Origin: Wansuia hejianensis
GTDB lineage: Bacteria > Bacillota > Clostridia > Lachnospirales > Lachnospiraceae
NCBI RefSeq assembly: GCF_014337215.1
Contig: NZ_CP060635.1
Span: 3,481,501-3,545,500, forward strand
Length of the DNA: 64,000 nucleotides
Reading direction: 5' to 3'
Shown in pieces: positions 44,623 to 53,253 of this stretch. Made by a program: the position numbers and the translations under genes. Under the pieces are notes generated by a model. The model was not told the DNA's origin, made no database searches, and was given only the letters and a program-made list of their open reading frames with translations. Numbering within the stretch: position 1 is the stretch's first letter; each line of letters opens with the position of its first letter.

Positions 44623-46002
44623 CTATTTTCCGAGAAGTGTTTCTCCAATCTTTACAACGTCTCCCGCGCCCATAGTTATCAACAAATCGCCTGGGGAACA
44701 ATTTTTTAATAAGAAATTTTCAATTTCGTCAAAGGTCGGAAAATAATGGCATTCTGTACCGGACTCCTGTATCTTTAACTGCAGATCAGCGGAAGAAATT
44801 CCGATAGTATTTTTTTCACGCGCCGCGTAAATATCTGCCAGCACAACTTTGTCGGCCAGTGTCAGTGCCTCTGCGAATTCCGGAAGCAGCGCCTTAGTGC
44901 GGGTGTAGGTGTGAGGCTGGAACACGCACCAGATAGTTTTGTGCGGATAATTCCGGGCGGCATTCAGAGTGGCCCTGATCTCTGTCGGGTGATGGGCATA
45001 ATCGTCTATAATTGTCACTTCACCGACCTTTCCTTTATATTGGAAGCGCCGGTCTGTTCCGTAGAATGTGGAAAACCCCTTCTGTATCAGTTCGGGAGTG
45101 ATGCCGAGCCGGGTTGCCAGGGCGATAGAAGCCAGCGCATTGGATACGTTGTGAATACCCGGAATGTGCAGGGAGAACTTGCCTATCGGTTCCCCATGAC
45201 AGAGTGCGGTGAAGGAGGGATGACCGAATTCATCATACTCAATCCCGCAGGCTGTATAGTCTGCTTCTGCCTTCAGTGAATAGGTGATAACCTGGCAGGA
45301 CAGTCCGTTGGTGATAGTTTCGTAGCAAGGGGTGTCGGCGTTAATGATGAGAGTGCCGTCTTCAGGAAGAAGTCTGGCAAATTCCCGGAAAGAGTGCCGG
45401 ATATCGTCAATATCCTTGAAAAAATCCAGATGATCGGCATCAATATTTAGAATTAGGCTGATTTTCGGGAAGAAGCTCAGAAAGCTGTTGGTATATTCAC
45501 AGGCTTCTGTGATAAATGTCTCAGACTGCCCTACCCTGATATTGCCTCCTATCGAGGGGAGGATACCTCCCACTGATATAGTGGGGTCACAGCCTGCTTC
45601 CATCAGGATGTGTGAAGCCATGGAAGTGGTGGTTGTTTTACCATGGGTGCCGGATACGGCAATCGGTATCTGATAATTCTTCATGATCTGTCCGAGCAGC
45701 TGGGCGCGGGTCAGCATGGGGAGGCCCTTAACGGATGCGCATGTGAATTCAGGGTTATCCGGGTGAATGGCTGCGGTATAAACGACCACATCAATATCAT
45801 CAGTAATATTTGCGGCAGACTGCCCATAGATAATGTGAGCGCCTGAATCGGCCAGACGGCGGGTCAGATCGCTTTCTCTGGAGTCTGAGCCGCTGATGGT
45901 GAAGCCTTCCTCCAGAAGGATCTCAGCCAGGCCGCTCATGCTGATGCCGCCGATTCCGATGAAATGAATGTGTATGGGTTTTTCAAAATTAATGGTATAC
46001 AT
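44623..46002 (-). CDS. murC: UDP-N-acetylmuramate-L-alanine ligase
   Basis: 459 residues, normal MurC. The N-terminal UDP-binding loop is GIGGISMSGLA, the ATP P-loop is GTHGKTTTTSM, followed by the Mur ligase central and C-terminal domains (DDYAHHPTEIRATL). It adds the first amino acid of the peptidoglycan stem. The ATG at 46002 (MYTINFEKPIHIHFIG) follows AAGGATGGAAAC; an in-frame ATG 45 bp upstream lacks a site. Transcribed alone toward the dnaD-like gene. Confidence 0.96.
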   Translation of the reverse strand: MYTINFEKPIHIHFIGIGGISMSGLAEILLEEGFTISGSDSRESDLTRRLADSGAHIIYGQSAANITDDIDVVVYTAAIHPDNPEFTCASVKGLPMLTRAQLLGQIMKNYQIPIAVSGTHGKTTTTSMASHILMEAGCDPTISVGGILPSIGGNIRVGQSETFITEACEYTNSFLSFFPKISLILNIDADHLDFFKDIDDIRHSFREFARLLPEDGTLIINADTPCYETITNGLSCQVITYSLKAEADYTACGIEYDEFGHPSFTALCHGEPIGKFSLHIPGIHNVSNALASIALATRLGITPELIQKGFSTFYGTDRRFQYKGKVGEVTIIDDYAHHPTEIRATLNAARNYPHKTIWCVFQPHTYTRTKALLPEFAEALTLADKVVLADIYAAREKNTIGISSADLQLKIQESGTECHYFPTFDEIENFLLKNCSPGDLLITMGAGDVVKIGETLLGK

Positions 46003-46052
46003 GTTTCCATCCTTATTATAGTATAAATTTTGTGAGATCATTCTCAAAGGTG

Positions 46053-46081
46053 ATTATACCCTTTTCCGTCATAAATGTAAA
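46053..46081 (-). promoter_or_regulatory. Promoter of murC
   Basis: On the minus strand TTTACA (46081-46076), 17-bp spacer, TATAAT (46058-46053). Confidence 0.7.
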
Positions 46082-46308
46082 TCTGAAAAATAATTGTAAT
46101 CCGGGGTGTTTTAAGCAGAAAGCGCTTTATCTGAGATCGAATCACAAAAAGTCGGAAATTGTAAAAAATAGATGAAAGGAAGGAAAAAAATAACGAAAAA
46201 CTGTACAATATATTGTAGAAATTTCTCATTTTCTGCGGCGAACAAAAAAAATTATAGGGCAAAAGTCATAAAATCGGAGAAATATTTTAATAAAAAATAT
46301 TAAAAATG
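46082..46308. other. AT-rich divergent region between murC and glgC
   Basis: No gene. It holds a perfect 14-nt palindrome TACAATATATTGTA (46204-46217) and an AGAAAGCGCTTT palindrome near 46119-46130 that resembles a cre site but misses the full consensus. Confidence 0.5.
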
Positions 46309-46337
46309 TTCACAATTTTTGGAAACTATGCTATAAT
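46309..46337 (+). promoter_or_regulatory. Promoter of glgC-glgD-spoVG
   Basis: TTCACA (46309-46314), 17-bp spacer, TATAAT (46332-46337). Confidence 0.7.
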
Positions 46338-46367
46338 CAATTATCATATACAACAAGAGGTGATCGC

Positions 46368-47639
46368 ATGATAAAAAAAGAGATGATTGCTATGTTGCTG
46401 GCAGGCGGACAAGGCAGCAGGCTCGGAGTTTTGACTTCGAAGGTGGCGAAACCAGCCGTGGCATTTGGCGGGAAATACCGAATTATAGATTTTCCGTTAA
46501 GTAACTGTATTAATTCGGGAGTTGATACAGTTGGTGTTTTGACGCAATATCAGCCTTTGCGACTAAATACACATATAGGAATCGGCATTCCGTGGGATCT
46601 GGACCGGAATGTGGGCGGAGTTACGATTCTGCCGCCTTATGAAAAAAGTACAAGCAGTGAGTGGTATACCGGAACAGCTAACGCGATCTTTCAGAATATG
46701 GCATACATGGAAACCTATAATCCAGATTATGTACTAATCTTGTCCGGTGACCATATATATAAGATGGATTATGAGGTAATGCTGGATTACCACAAGGCCA
46801 ACAAGGCTGATGTAACCATTGCGTGCATGCCGGTTCCCATTGAAGAGGCCAGCCGCTTTGGGGTCATGATCACCGATGGGAATGGAAGAATCACCGAGTT
46901 TGAGGAGAAGCCGGAGCATCCCAGAAGCAATCTGGCCTCCATGGGTATTTATATTTTCAGCTGGAAAGCGCTGAAGGAATCGCTGACTGCCCTGAAGGAC
47001 CAGCCCGGCTGCGATTTCGGCAAGCATATCCTGCCATACTGCCGGGATAATAGCATGCGGCTCTTCGCTTATGAGTTTAACGGTTATTGGAAGGATGTAG
47101 GGACTCTGGGTTCCTATTGGGAAGCCAATATGGAGCTGATTGATATCATACCGGAATTTAACCTCTATGAAGAGTTCTGGAAGATCTATACAAAGGGCGA
47201 TGTAATTCGTCCCCAGTATATTTCATCGGAAGCAGTGATTGACCGCTGCATAGTTGGTGACGGCGCAGAAATATACGGTGAGGTACATAACTCCGTAATC
47301 GGGGCAGATGTACGAATTGAAAAAGGCGCAGTCATCCGGGATTCTATTATCATGCGGCACAGTGACGTAGGAGAGGGAACTCAGGTTAATAAAAGTATTA
47401 TCGCCGAGAATGTTACAATCGGGAAAAATGTTCAGCTTGGTGTCGGCGAGGAAGTGCCTAATGTGGAAAAACCGAATATCTATAGCTGGGGCCTTGTCAC
47501 AATCGGGGAAAATACTGTAATTCCTGACGGCGTGAAGGTCGGCAAGAACACAGCAATTTCCGGAGAGACCAGTTCAGAGGACTATCCGGATGGGGAGCTG
47601 CCCAGCGGCGGCGCACTTCTTGAGAAGGACGGTGAATAG
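46368..47639 (+). CDS. glgC: Glucose-1-phosphate adenylyltransferase, catalytic subunit
   Basis: 423 residues. N-terminal nucleotidyltransferase with AMLLAGGQGSRL (about 8-19), the KPAVAFGGKYRIIDFPLSN stretch and SGDHIYKMDY, then a left-handed beta-helix C-terminal domain. It makes ADP-glucose for glycogen. In Clostridia it works with GlgD, encoded 2 bp downstream. The ATG at 46368 follows AAGAGGTGATCGC. Confidence 0.95.
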   Translation: MIKKEMIAMLLAGGQGSRLGVLTSKVAKPAVAFGGKYRIIDFPLSNCINSGVDTVGVLTQYQPLRLNTHIGIGIPWDLDRNVGGVTILPPYEKSTSSEWYTGTANAIFQNMAYMETYNPDYVLILSGDHIYKMDYEVMLDYHKANKADVTIACMPVPIEEASRFGVMITDGNGRITEFEEKPEHPRSNLASMGIYIFSWKALKESLTALKDQPGCDFGKHILPYCRDNSMRLFAYEFNGYWKDVGTLGSYWEANMELIDIIPEFNLYEEFWKIYTKGDVIRPQYISSEAVIDRCIVGDGAEIYGEVHNSVIGADVRIEKGAVIRDSIIMRHSDVGEGTQVNKSIIAENVTIGKNVQLGVGEEVPNVEKPNIYSWGLVTIGENTVIPDGVKVGKNTAISGETSSEDYPDGELPSGGALLEKDGE

Positions 47640-47641
47640 AT

Positions 47642-48757
47642 ATGAGAGCACTGGGAATTATATTGGCTGGCGGCAACAGCAGCAAGATGAGAGAGTTATC
47701 CAACAAGAGGGCCATTGCGGCCATGCCTGTGGCGGGAAGCTACCGCAGCATAGATTTTGCCCTGAGCAGTATGACCAACTCTCATGTACAGAAGGTGGCG
47801 GTATTGACACAGTACAACGCCAGATCTCTGAATGAACACCTGATGTCTTCCAAGTGGTGGGATTTCGGAAGGAAGCAAGGAGGCCTGTATGTGTTCACCC
47901 CTACGGTTACGGCTGACAATAGCTGGTGGTACCGGGGGACGGCAGACGCCATCTATCAGAACCTGAAATGGCTGAAGAACAGCCATGAACCTTATGTGAT
48001 TATCGCTTCAGGAGATGGAGTGTATAAGATGGACTATAATAAGGTCCTGGAATATCATATCGCCAAGCGGGCTGACGTGACGATCGTCTGTACTGAATGC
48101 AGGGATGACGATCCCAGCAGATTTGGCGTCCTGAAGATGAACGAAGACTACAGGATCGAGGAATTCGAGGAGAAACCCATGGTTTCAAGCTCTAACCTGA
48201 TCTCCACCGGCATCTATGTGATCCGAAGGCGCCAGCTAATTGAGCTTGTGGAGCGGTGCGCCCAGGAAGACCGTCATGATCTTGTGAAAGACATCTTTAT
48301 CCGCTATAAGAATTTAAAACGGATTTATGGATATAAGATAGATACTTACTGGAGCAACATCGCAACAGTAGAATCCTATTATAAGACAAATATGGATTTT
48401 CTGAAGCCTGAAGTGAGAGATTACTTCTTCAGCCAGTATCCGGGTGTCTATTCTAAGATTGATGACCTGCCCCCGGCAAAATACAATCCCGGAAGCAGCG
48501 TAAAGAACAGCCTGATAGCCAGCGGCTGTATCATCAATGGACAGATAGAGAACTCCGTCATCTTTAAAGATGTCTATGTGGGCAACAATTGCGTGATCAA
48601 GAATTCTATCGTTCTTAATAATGTTTATCTGGGGGATAATACGCATATTGAGAACTGTATTGTTGAAAGCCGTGATACGATTCGGGCAAATTCTTATCAT
48701 TGCGGGGAAGATGGTATTAAGATTGTAGTAGAAAAAAACGAAAGATACGCAATCTAG
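47642..48757 (+). CDS. glgD: Glucose-1-phosphate adenylyltransferase, GlgD subunit
   Basis: 371 residues. Related to GlgC but with an altered nucleotide loop (GIILAGGNSSKMRELSNKRAIAAMP) in place of GQGSRL and lacking some catalytic residues, as in Bacillus GlgD, which is a non-catalytic or weakly active partner that modulates GlgC. The C-terminal beta-helix is present. The ATG at 47642 is 2 bp past the glgC stop. Confidence 0.93.
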   Translation: MRALGIILAGGNSSKMRELSNKRAIAAMPVAGSYRSIDFALSSMTNSHVQKVAVLTQYNARSLNEHLMSSKWWDFGRKQGGLYVFTPTVTADNSWWYRGTADAIYQNLKWLKNSHEPYVIIASGDGVYKMDYNKVLEYHIAKRADVTIVCTECRDDDPSRFGVLKMNEDYRIEEFEEKPMVSSSNLISTGIYVIRRRQLIELVERCAQEDRHDLVKDIFIRYKNLKRIYGYKIDTYWSNIATVESYYKTNMDFLKPEVRDYFFSQYPGVYSKIDDLPPAKYNPGSSVKNSLIASGCIINGQIENSVIFKDVYVGNNCVIKNSIVLNNVYLGDNTHIENCIVESRDTIRANSYHCGEDGIKIVVEKNERYAI

Positions 48758-48786
48758 TTTATGAGGCGAAAGGGGATAAGGTTTTT

Positions 48787-49065
48787 ATGCAGATTACAGA
48801 TGTCAGAGTACGCAAGGTAGCAAAAGAGGGAAAGATGAAGGCGGTGGTATCCATCACGATTGATGATGAATTTGTAGTTCATGATATCAAGGTGATAGAG
48901 GGCGAAAAAGGCATGTTCATAGCTATGCCCAGCCGAAAGGCCACAGATGGGGAGTACCGGGATATTGCTCATCCGATCAATTCCGCTACCCGTGATAAAA
49001 TTCAGAAGATCATTCTCGACAAATATGAGCAGGCAATGGCAGAGGATGTCGAAGAAGCCATTTAG
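48787..49065 (+). CDS. spoVG: Septation/sporulation regulator SpoVG
   Basis: 92 residues, typical SpoVG. Starts MQITDVRVRKV, contains IAMPSRKATDGEYRDIAHPI. A small dimeric DNA/RNA-binding regulator that affects asymmetric septation and other traits. The ATG at 48787 follows AAAGGGGATAAGG. In many Firmicutes spoVG stands by glmU and prs; here it follows glgD by 29 bp, and a terminator follows. Confidence 0.95.
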   Translation: MQITDVRVRKVAKEGKMKAVVSITIDDEFVVHDIKVIEGEKGMFIAMPSRKATDGEYRDIAHPINSATRDKIQKIILDKYEQAMAEDVEEAI

Positions 49066-49095
49066 AAAAACTGTATAATTTTTGAAGAAGGTATG

Positions 49096-49149
49096 GACAC
49101 CGTATTTTGCGGCCGAGGAGGTTTTGACGGCAGAATGCGGTGTCTTTTT
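49096..49149 (+). terminator. Terminator after spoVG
   Basis: GACACCGTATTTTGC (49096-49110) pairs over 15 positions (two G-U) with GCAGAATGCGGTGTC (49130-49144), followed by TTTTT. Confidence 0.85.
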
Positions 49150-49150
49150 C

Positions 49151-49280
49151 AGATTGGTTCCAATTGGGCGGTGAGAAGGAGGGGGGTGGATACCCAGCCT
49201 TTCTGGTCATCTAAAACGCTTCAGCCAGGCTCGCCGAAAGGGTTTCCCGCTGCTTTTCGTCCGTATATCCATCCCCTTGC
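49151..49280 (-). repeat. Deletion derivative (copy D) of the large palindromic element
   Basis: Minus-strand orientation. The 83-bp core 49188-49270 joins the two ends of the element directly: GGATACCC...TTTCTGGTCATCTAAAACG (the 3' end of copies A and B, reversed) and CCCGCTGCTTTTCGTCCG...ATCC (the 5' end, reversed). The entire branched middle is missing. The left flank GGTTCCAATTGG matches the outer flank of copy B. Confidence 0.75.
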
Positions 49281-49299
49281 CCCCCCATTTTTTGGGGGA

Positions 49300-49329
49300 T
49301 TGCCGGGGAGTTTGGTAGTGGGCTATAAT
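49300..49329 (+). promoter_or_regulatory. Possible promoter of the NOL1/NOP2/sun gene
   Basis: TTGCCG (49300-49305), 18-bp spacer, TATAAT (49324-49329). A second TATAAT is at 49338. Confidence 0.45.
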
Positions 49330-49363
49330 GAGATTTGTATAATATGGTTCGAGGAGGTCCGTT

Positions 49364-50803
49364 ATGGTTTTACCAGAGCAATTTAAGAACAGGATGAGGA
49401 ATATGCTGGGGGATGAGTATCAGGATTTTATAGATAGCTATGAGATGCCGCGTCAATATGGGCTGAGGGTGAATACGCTGAAGGTTTCACCGGAGGAGTT
49501 TGGGGAGATGGCTCCGTTTCCGGTGGAACGGATTCCCTGGATAAAGAACGGATTCTTTTATAAAGAAGGGATTTTTCCGGCGAGGCATCCGTATTACGCG
49601 GCAGGGGTCTATTATCTCCAGGAGCCTAGTGCAATGACCCCGGCCAGCCGCCTTTCGGTGGAGCCGGGGGACAGGGTTTTGGACCTGTGTGCGGCTCCGG
49701 GAGGGAAGGCGACCGAGCTGGCGGCCAGGCTTAAGGGGAAAGGGGTGCTAGTGGCCAATGATATCAGCAACTCACGGGCCAGGGCATTGCTGCACAATCT
49801 GGAGCTGTTCGGGGCGGCCAACATTTTTGTAACGAATGAAATCCCGGCGAGGCTGGCAGAGAGCTTTCCGGGGTATTTTGATAAAATACTGGTGGATGCG
49901 CCGTGCTCCGGGGAGGGGATGTTTCGGAAGGACCCGGATGTGATTGGTTCATGGAGCAGTGAACGCGTGGACTTCTTTGCGAAGCAGCAGCGGTCGATTG
50001 TCAAAAGCGCGGTTGAAATGTTGAGGCCGGGCGGGGTTATGCTGTATTCTACCTGTACATTTTCGGCGGAGGAGAATGAAGGGACCGTAGGATGGCTTTT
50101 GGAGCAAAACCCGGAGCTGGAACTGCTGAAGCTGGAGCCTTACGAAGGCTTTTCAGAGGGAAAACCGGAATGGGGCGGCGGGAATGAGACGCTTTCCTGC
50201 TGTGTCCGGATCTGGCCGCACAGAATGAACGGAGAGGGACATTTCATGGCGCTTCTGAGAAAACGGACGGCGGGCAGTGAAGATGAACGGAAGAGGCTGG
50301 AACAGCAGGAGGAAAAGCAGCAGAACAGGGTGAAACGGAAGAAGAAGGAGCAGCCGAAGGCAGAGGGAAAATTGGAAGCAGAGGAAAAGAAGCATCTGGA
50401 AGCATTTTTGCGGGAAGGAGGGGCACAGCTTCCCTGCGGCCGGGTGGAAAGCAGAGGGGGAAAAGCGTACCTGGTCCCGGAAATGCCGGATTCTGTCAAG
50501 GGGATCAGATTTTTGAGAAACGGTCTGTATCTGGGAGAGTTTAAGAAAGGAAGATTTGAACCGTCGGAGGCTTATGCCATGTATCTGTCTCCGGAATGTT
50601 ACTCTAAAGTGCTGAGCTTTGGAGCAGAAAGTGAACAGGTGGAAATGTATCTGCGGGGAGAGACTGTTTTTGACATAAAAGTGGGTGAGAAATGTAAAAA
50701 TGGGTGGAATTTAGTCTGTGTCGATAAATTTTCTTTGGGCTGGGGGAAATTGTCAAATGGGGTGTTAAAGAACAAGTACTTGTGTAGCTGGAGAAAAAAT
50801 TAA
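49364..50803 (+). CDS. RsmF/NOL1-NOP2-sun family rRNA m5C methyltransferase
   Basis: 479 residues. SAM-binding motif LDLCAAPGGKATELA (about 104-118), the two conserved cysteines in DAPCSGEGMF (catalytic and acid/base pair with STCTFS) and ENEGTV. A charged, variable stretch (about 305-345, rich in Lys/Glu/Gln) links to a C-terminal PUA-like region. Most like RsmF/YebU, which methylates 16S rRNA C1407. The ATG at 49364 follows GAGGAGGTCCGTT. Confidence 0.9.
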   Translation: MVLPEQFKNRMRNMLGDEYQDFIDSYEMPRQYGLRVNTLKVSPEEFGEMAPFPVERIPWIKNGFFYKEGIFPARHPYYAAGVYYLQEPSAMTPASRLSVEPGDRVLDLCAAPGGKATELAARLKGKGVLVANDISNSRARALLHNLELFGAANIFVTNEIPARLAESFPGYFDKILVDAPCSGEGMFRKDPDVIGSWSSERVDFFAKQQRSIVKSAVEMLRPGGVMLYSTCTFSAEENEGTVGWLLEQNPELELLKLEPYEGFSEGKPEWGGGNETLSCCVRIWPHRMNGEGHFMALLRKRTAGSEDERKRLEQQEEKQQNRVKRKKKEQPKAEGKLEAEEKKHLEAFLREGGAQLPCGRVESRGGKAYLVPEMPDSVKGIRFLRNGLYLGEFKKGRFEPSEAYAMYLSPECYSKVLSFGAESEQVEMYLRGETVFDIKVGEKCKNGWNLVCVDKFSLGWGKLSNGVLKNKYLCSWRKN

Positions 50804-50910
50804 GCTATATCTTGTATAAAATGATTCAAAAGTGATACAAAAAAGCGACAAAATATTACGTTTATGTTACAAATAATTAAAAAATGCTTTCATTTTTTAA
50901 GACTCTGTGG

Positions 50911-51018
50911 TATAATCAAAAAAGCACGGGGAGCAGAGGATCTGTCAGAGACTCTGGTGCAAGTCTTTTCTGGAAGTGAAGAGCCAGGGAGGGCGAGGGG
51001 TAACATGAGGTGTAAGAG
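50911..51018 (+). promoter_or_regulatory. -10 and structured leader of the 3D-domain protein gene
   Basis: TATAAT (50911-50916) is followed by about 100 nt that can form several small stems (CAGAG/CTCTG, AGACT/AGTCT, CTGG/CCAG). It contains GGTGCAAGTC and GTGAAGAGCCAGGGAGGGC, which resemble parts of the cobalamin box, but the central CCCGCCACTGT-like core is missing. Not assigned to a known class. Confidence 0.4.
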
Positions 51019-52248
51019 ATGAAAAATAGGAAAAGATTCTACGGGATTCTGGCCGCATTCTTAGTCGTGGCGAATGTATTGCCCTGCTATGGTGCAACCA
51101 CTCAGGAACAGATTGGAGAGACACAGCAGGAGAAGCAGCAGACGGAAGCTGAATTGCAGACCACAGAAGCGAGAATTGAGGCGCTGGAATCTAAAAAAGG
51201 TGAGTCGGAAGCGTATTTGTCAGAACTGAACCAACAGTTGTCCGATTTGACATTGAGCCTTCAGCAGCTCCAGCAGGATTACAATGATAAGCAGTCTGAG
51301 CTGGAAGAGGTACAGGCTGAGCTGGAAGAAGCAAAGGCCCAGGAAGAAAAACAGTACGAGGATATGAAGCTCCGTATCCAGTACATGTACGAGCATTCAA
51401 CCAGTACAGGTGCTCTGGAAGCACTGTTTTCGGCAGAAAGTTTTACGGATTTTCTGAACCGGGCAGACACGATGTCCTCGATCAATAAGTACGACCGGGA
51501 AATGCTCACTACCTACCAAGAGACTAAGGAAGAGGTAGCGGCGAAGGAGCAGCAGGTAAAGGACGAGCAGGAAGCGATCCGCAAACTTCAGGAAGAAAGT
51601 GCGGACAAGCAGGAGCAGGTGCAGGCCCTTTACGAAGCTACATATAATGAAATAAGAGATTATACAGAAGACCTGGAAGGAGCCCAGGGCGAACAGGCCA
51701 GTCTGGTGGCGCAGATACAGAAGCAGGAGGATGCTCTGAATCAGCTTCTGATCCAGGCTAAGGAAGAAGAAGTGGCAGCCCAGCAGAAGGCACAGGCAGA
51801 GGAAGCAGCAAGGCAGGCGGCTCAGCAGGCAGCGGTATCCAATAACAGCTCTTCGGGAGGCAGTTCATCAGGAAGCAGCTCTTCATCCGGTTCATCAGGG
51901 AACGAAGCGTCTCCGGCACCCTCAGAGCCGGAACAAGAGGATGGCAGCAATTCCGGCGGCGGGACCTATCTCGGAAGATTTAAACTGACCGCATATTGCT
52001 CCTGTTCCATATGCTGCGGCAAGTGGGCTGAATATGCAGGAACAACGGCCAGCGGGGCGAAAGCAGAGCAGGGTGTGACAGTTGCCATGGGAGGAGTGCC
52101 GTTCGGCACGAAGCTATCCATTAACGGCCATGTGTATACAGTTCAGGACCGTGGAACCGCTTATGGACATGTAGATGTTTATTTCTCCAATCATTCAGAT
52201 GCCTTGGCATTTGGACTGCAGTATGCAGACGTCTACCAGGTTGGCTGA
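51019..52248 (+). CDS. Secreted coiled-coil cell-wall protein with C-terminal 3D domain
   Basis: 409 residues. Signal peptide (1-26, ...NVLPCYGA), a long coiled coil (30-260, PcsB/RipA-like N-terminal region), a Ser/Gly-rich linker (270-315), and a 3D domain (320-409) with TAYCSCSICCGKW, TASG, and a DRGTAYGHVDVYF stretch in place of the usual DTGGAIKG. 3D domains are found in peptidoglycan lytic enzymes (Rpf/YabE/MltA-like); the three conserved Asp positions are only partly kept. The ATG at 51019 follows GAGGTGTAAGAG. Likely a divisome-linked wall hydrolase or regulator. Confidence 0.85.
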   Translation: MKNRKRFYGILAAFLVVANVLPCYGATTQEQIGETQQEKQQTEAELQTTEARIEALESKKGESEAYLSELNQQLSDLTLSLQQLQQDYNDKQSELEEVQAELEEAKAQEEKQYEDMKLRIQYMYEHSTSTGALEALFSAESFTDFLNRADTMSSINKYDREMLTTYQETKEEVAAKEQQVKDEQEAIRKLQEESADKQEQVQALYEATYNEIRDYTEDLEGAQGEQASLVAQIQKQEDALNQLLIQAKEEEVAAQQKAQAEEAARQAAQQAAVSNNSSSGGSSSGSSSSSGSSGNEASPAPSEPEQEDGSNSGGGTYLGRFKLTAYCSCSICCGKWAEYAGTTASGAKAEQGVTVAMGGVPFGTKLSINGHVYTVQDRGTAYGHVDVYFSNHSDALAFGLQYADVYQVG

Positions 52249-52254
52249 TACAGG

Positions 52255-52289
52255 AAGGTGCCTTGGGGAGGCCTGAGGCACCTTTTCAA
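52255..52289 (+). terminator. Terminator after 3D-domain gene
   Basis: AAGGTGCCT and AGGCACCTT flank a short inner loop and lead into TTTTC. Confidence 0.8.
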
Positions 52290-52326
52290 TATCTTTACAA
52301 AGTTAGAAAGAATTTGTATTTAAGTG

Positions 52327-52355
52327 TTGACATTTTTACGAAATTCTAATATAAT
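52327..52355 (+). promoter_or_regulatory. Promoter of tRNA-Pro
   Basis: TTGACA (52327-52332), 17-bp spacer, TATAAT (52350-52355), both perfect consensus. Confidence 0.85.
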
Positions 52356-52380
52356 AACTTTTGCTGATATTGAGAGCAAT

Positions 52381-52454
52381 CGAAGCGTGGCTCAGTTTGG
52401 TAGAGCGCTGCGTTCGGGACGCAGAGGTCGTGGGTTCGAATCCCGTCGCTTCGA
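52381..52454 (+). tRNA. tRNA-Pro (CGG)
   Basis: 74 nt. The 7-bp acceptor stem is CGAAGCG/CGCTTCG; the anticodon arm is CTGCG-TTCGGGA-CGCAG with anticodon CGG at loop positions 34-36, reading CCG proline codons. The T arm contains GGTTCGAATCC. The 3' CCA is not encoded. It lies alone between a consensus promoter and a terminator. Confidence 0.95.
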
Positions 52455-52457
52455 CGG

Positions 52458-52493
52458 AAGAGTATTTTCTGATTTGGAAGATACTCTTTTTTT
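52458..52493 (+). terminator. Terminator after tRNA-Pro
   Basis: GAGTAT and ATACTC close a stem with inner TTC/GAA, followed by seven T. Confidence 0.8.
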
Positions 52494-52524
52494 GCGGTTT
52501 TACAGGGATTTCACAGGTTTTCCC

Positions 52525-52553
52525 TTGACTTTTTACAGCGCAGAAGCTATAAT
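52525..52553 (+). promoter_or_regulatory. Promoter of the str operon
   Basis: TTGACT (52525-52530), 17-bp spacer, TATAAT (52548-52553), about 95 bp before rpsL. Confidence 0.8.
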
Positions 52554-52646
52554 GTTCAAGCGTGCATGAAAATGCAGTTGTTTTTATGCGCGTTTTTATA
52601 ACGATTTACAGCAGCCGTAACCCAAAATTATCAGGAGGTGAAAGGA

Positions 52647-53060
52647 ATGCCAACATTTAACCAGTTAGTTAGAAAAGGCCGTGAGACTTCCGTTAAAAAG
52701 TCCACAGCACCGGCTCTTCAGAAAAGCTTCAATTCTCTGAAGAAAAAATCAACAGATATGTCCTCACCGCAGAAGCGAGGCGTATGTACCGCAGTTAAGA
52801 CAGCAACTCCTAAGAAGCCTAACTCAGCTCTTAGAAAGATTGCCAGGGTTCGTCTTTCCAATGGTATCGAAGTTACCAGCTATATTCCAGGAGAAGGCCA
52901 CAACCTTCAGGAGCACAGCGTGGTGCTGATCCGTGGAGGAAGAGTTAAGGACCTGCCCGGTACCAGATACCACATCATCCGTGGAACCCTGGATACCGCA
53001 GGAGTAGCGAACAGAAAACAGGCTCGTTCCAAATACGGCGCCAAGAGACCGAAAAAATAA
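52647..53060 (+). CDS. rpsL: 30S ribosomal protein S12
   Basis: 137 residues. Starts PTFNQLVRKGRE after the Met, with the streptomycin-region motifs TPKKPNSALRK (Lys at the position equivalent to 43) and PGEGHNLQEHS (Lys-88-region), both wild type (sensitive form). It is at the decoding centre. The ATG at 52647 follows CAGGAGGTGAAAGG; an in-frame ATG at 52638 overlaps the ribosome site. First gene of the str operon rpsL-rpsG-fusA-tuf. Confidence 0.97.
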   Translation: MPTFNQLVRKGRETSVKKSTAPALQKSFNSLKKKSTDMSSPQKRGVCTAVKTATPKKPNSALRKIARVRLSNGIEVTSYIPGEGHNLQEHSVVLIRGGRVKDLPGTRYHIIRGTLDTAGVANRKQARSKYGAKRPKK

Positions 53061-53253
53061 TCCGCGGCTGTGAAATTTGCCGCATGGAGACTGATTAGAG
53101 TTGTATCACAGATTATGGTTAATGTTAAGACGGTTATTCCGAACCTGAACGGCTGCAGGTTGATAGAGAATTTACCGGCGCAGACACATTCGTGTACCAT
53201 ATCAGTGTGAGTACCTGAGATCTAATCGCATTATGATTAAGGAGGGAAGTAAC
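53061..53253 (+). other. 193-nt rpsL-rpsG intercistronic spacer
   Basis: Unusually long for this operon. It can form a small hairpin AACCTG/CAGGTT (about 53144-53163). No open frame. Could be a site for autogenous control by S7 as between the same genes in enterobacteria, but no known motif was recognised. Confidence 0.4.

Noticed and set aside
50917..51018. Full cobalamin riboswitch call
   Set aside because: Only two short segments resemble the class and the central conserved core is absent, so the feature is left unassigned.
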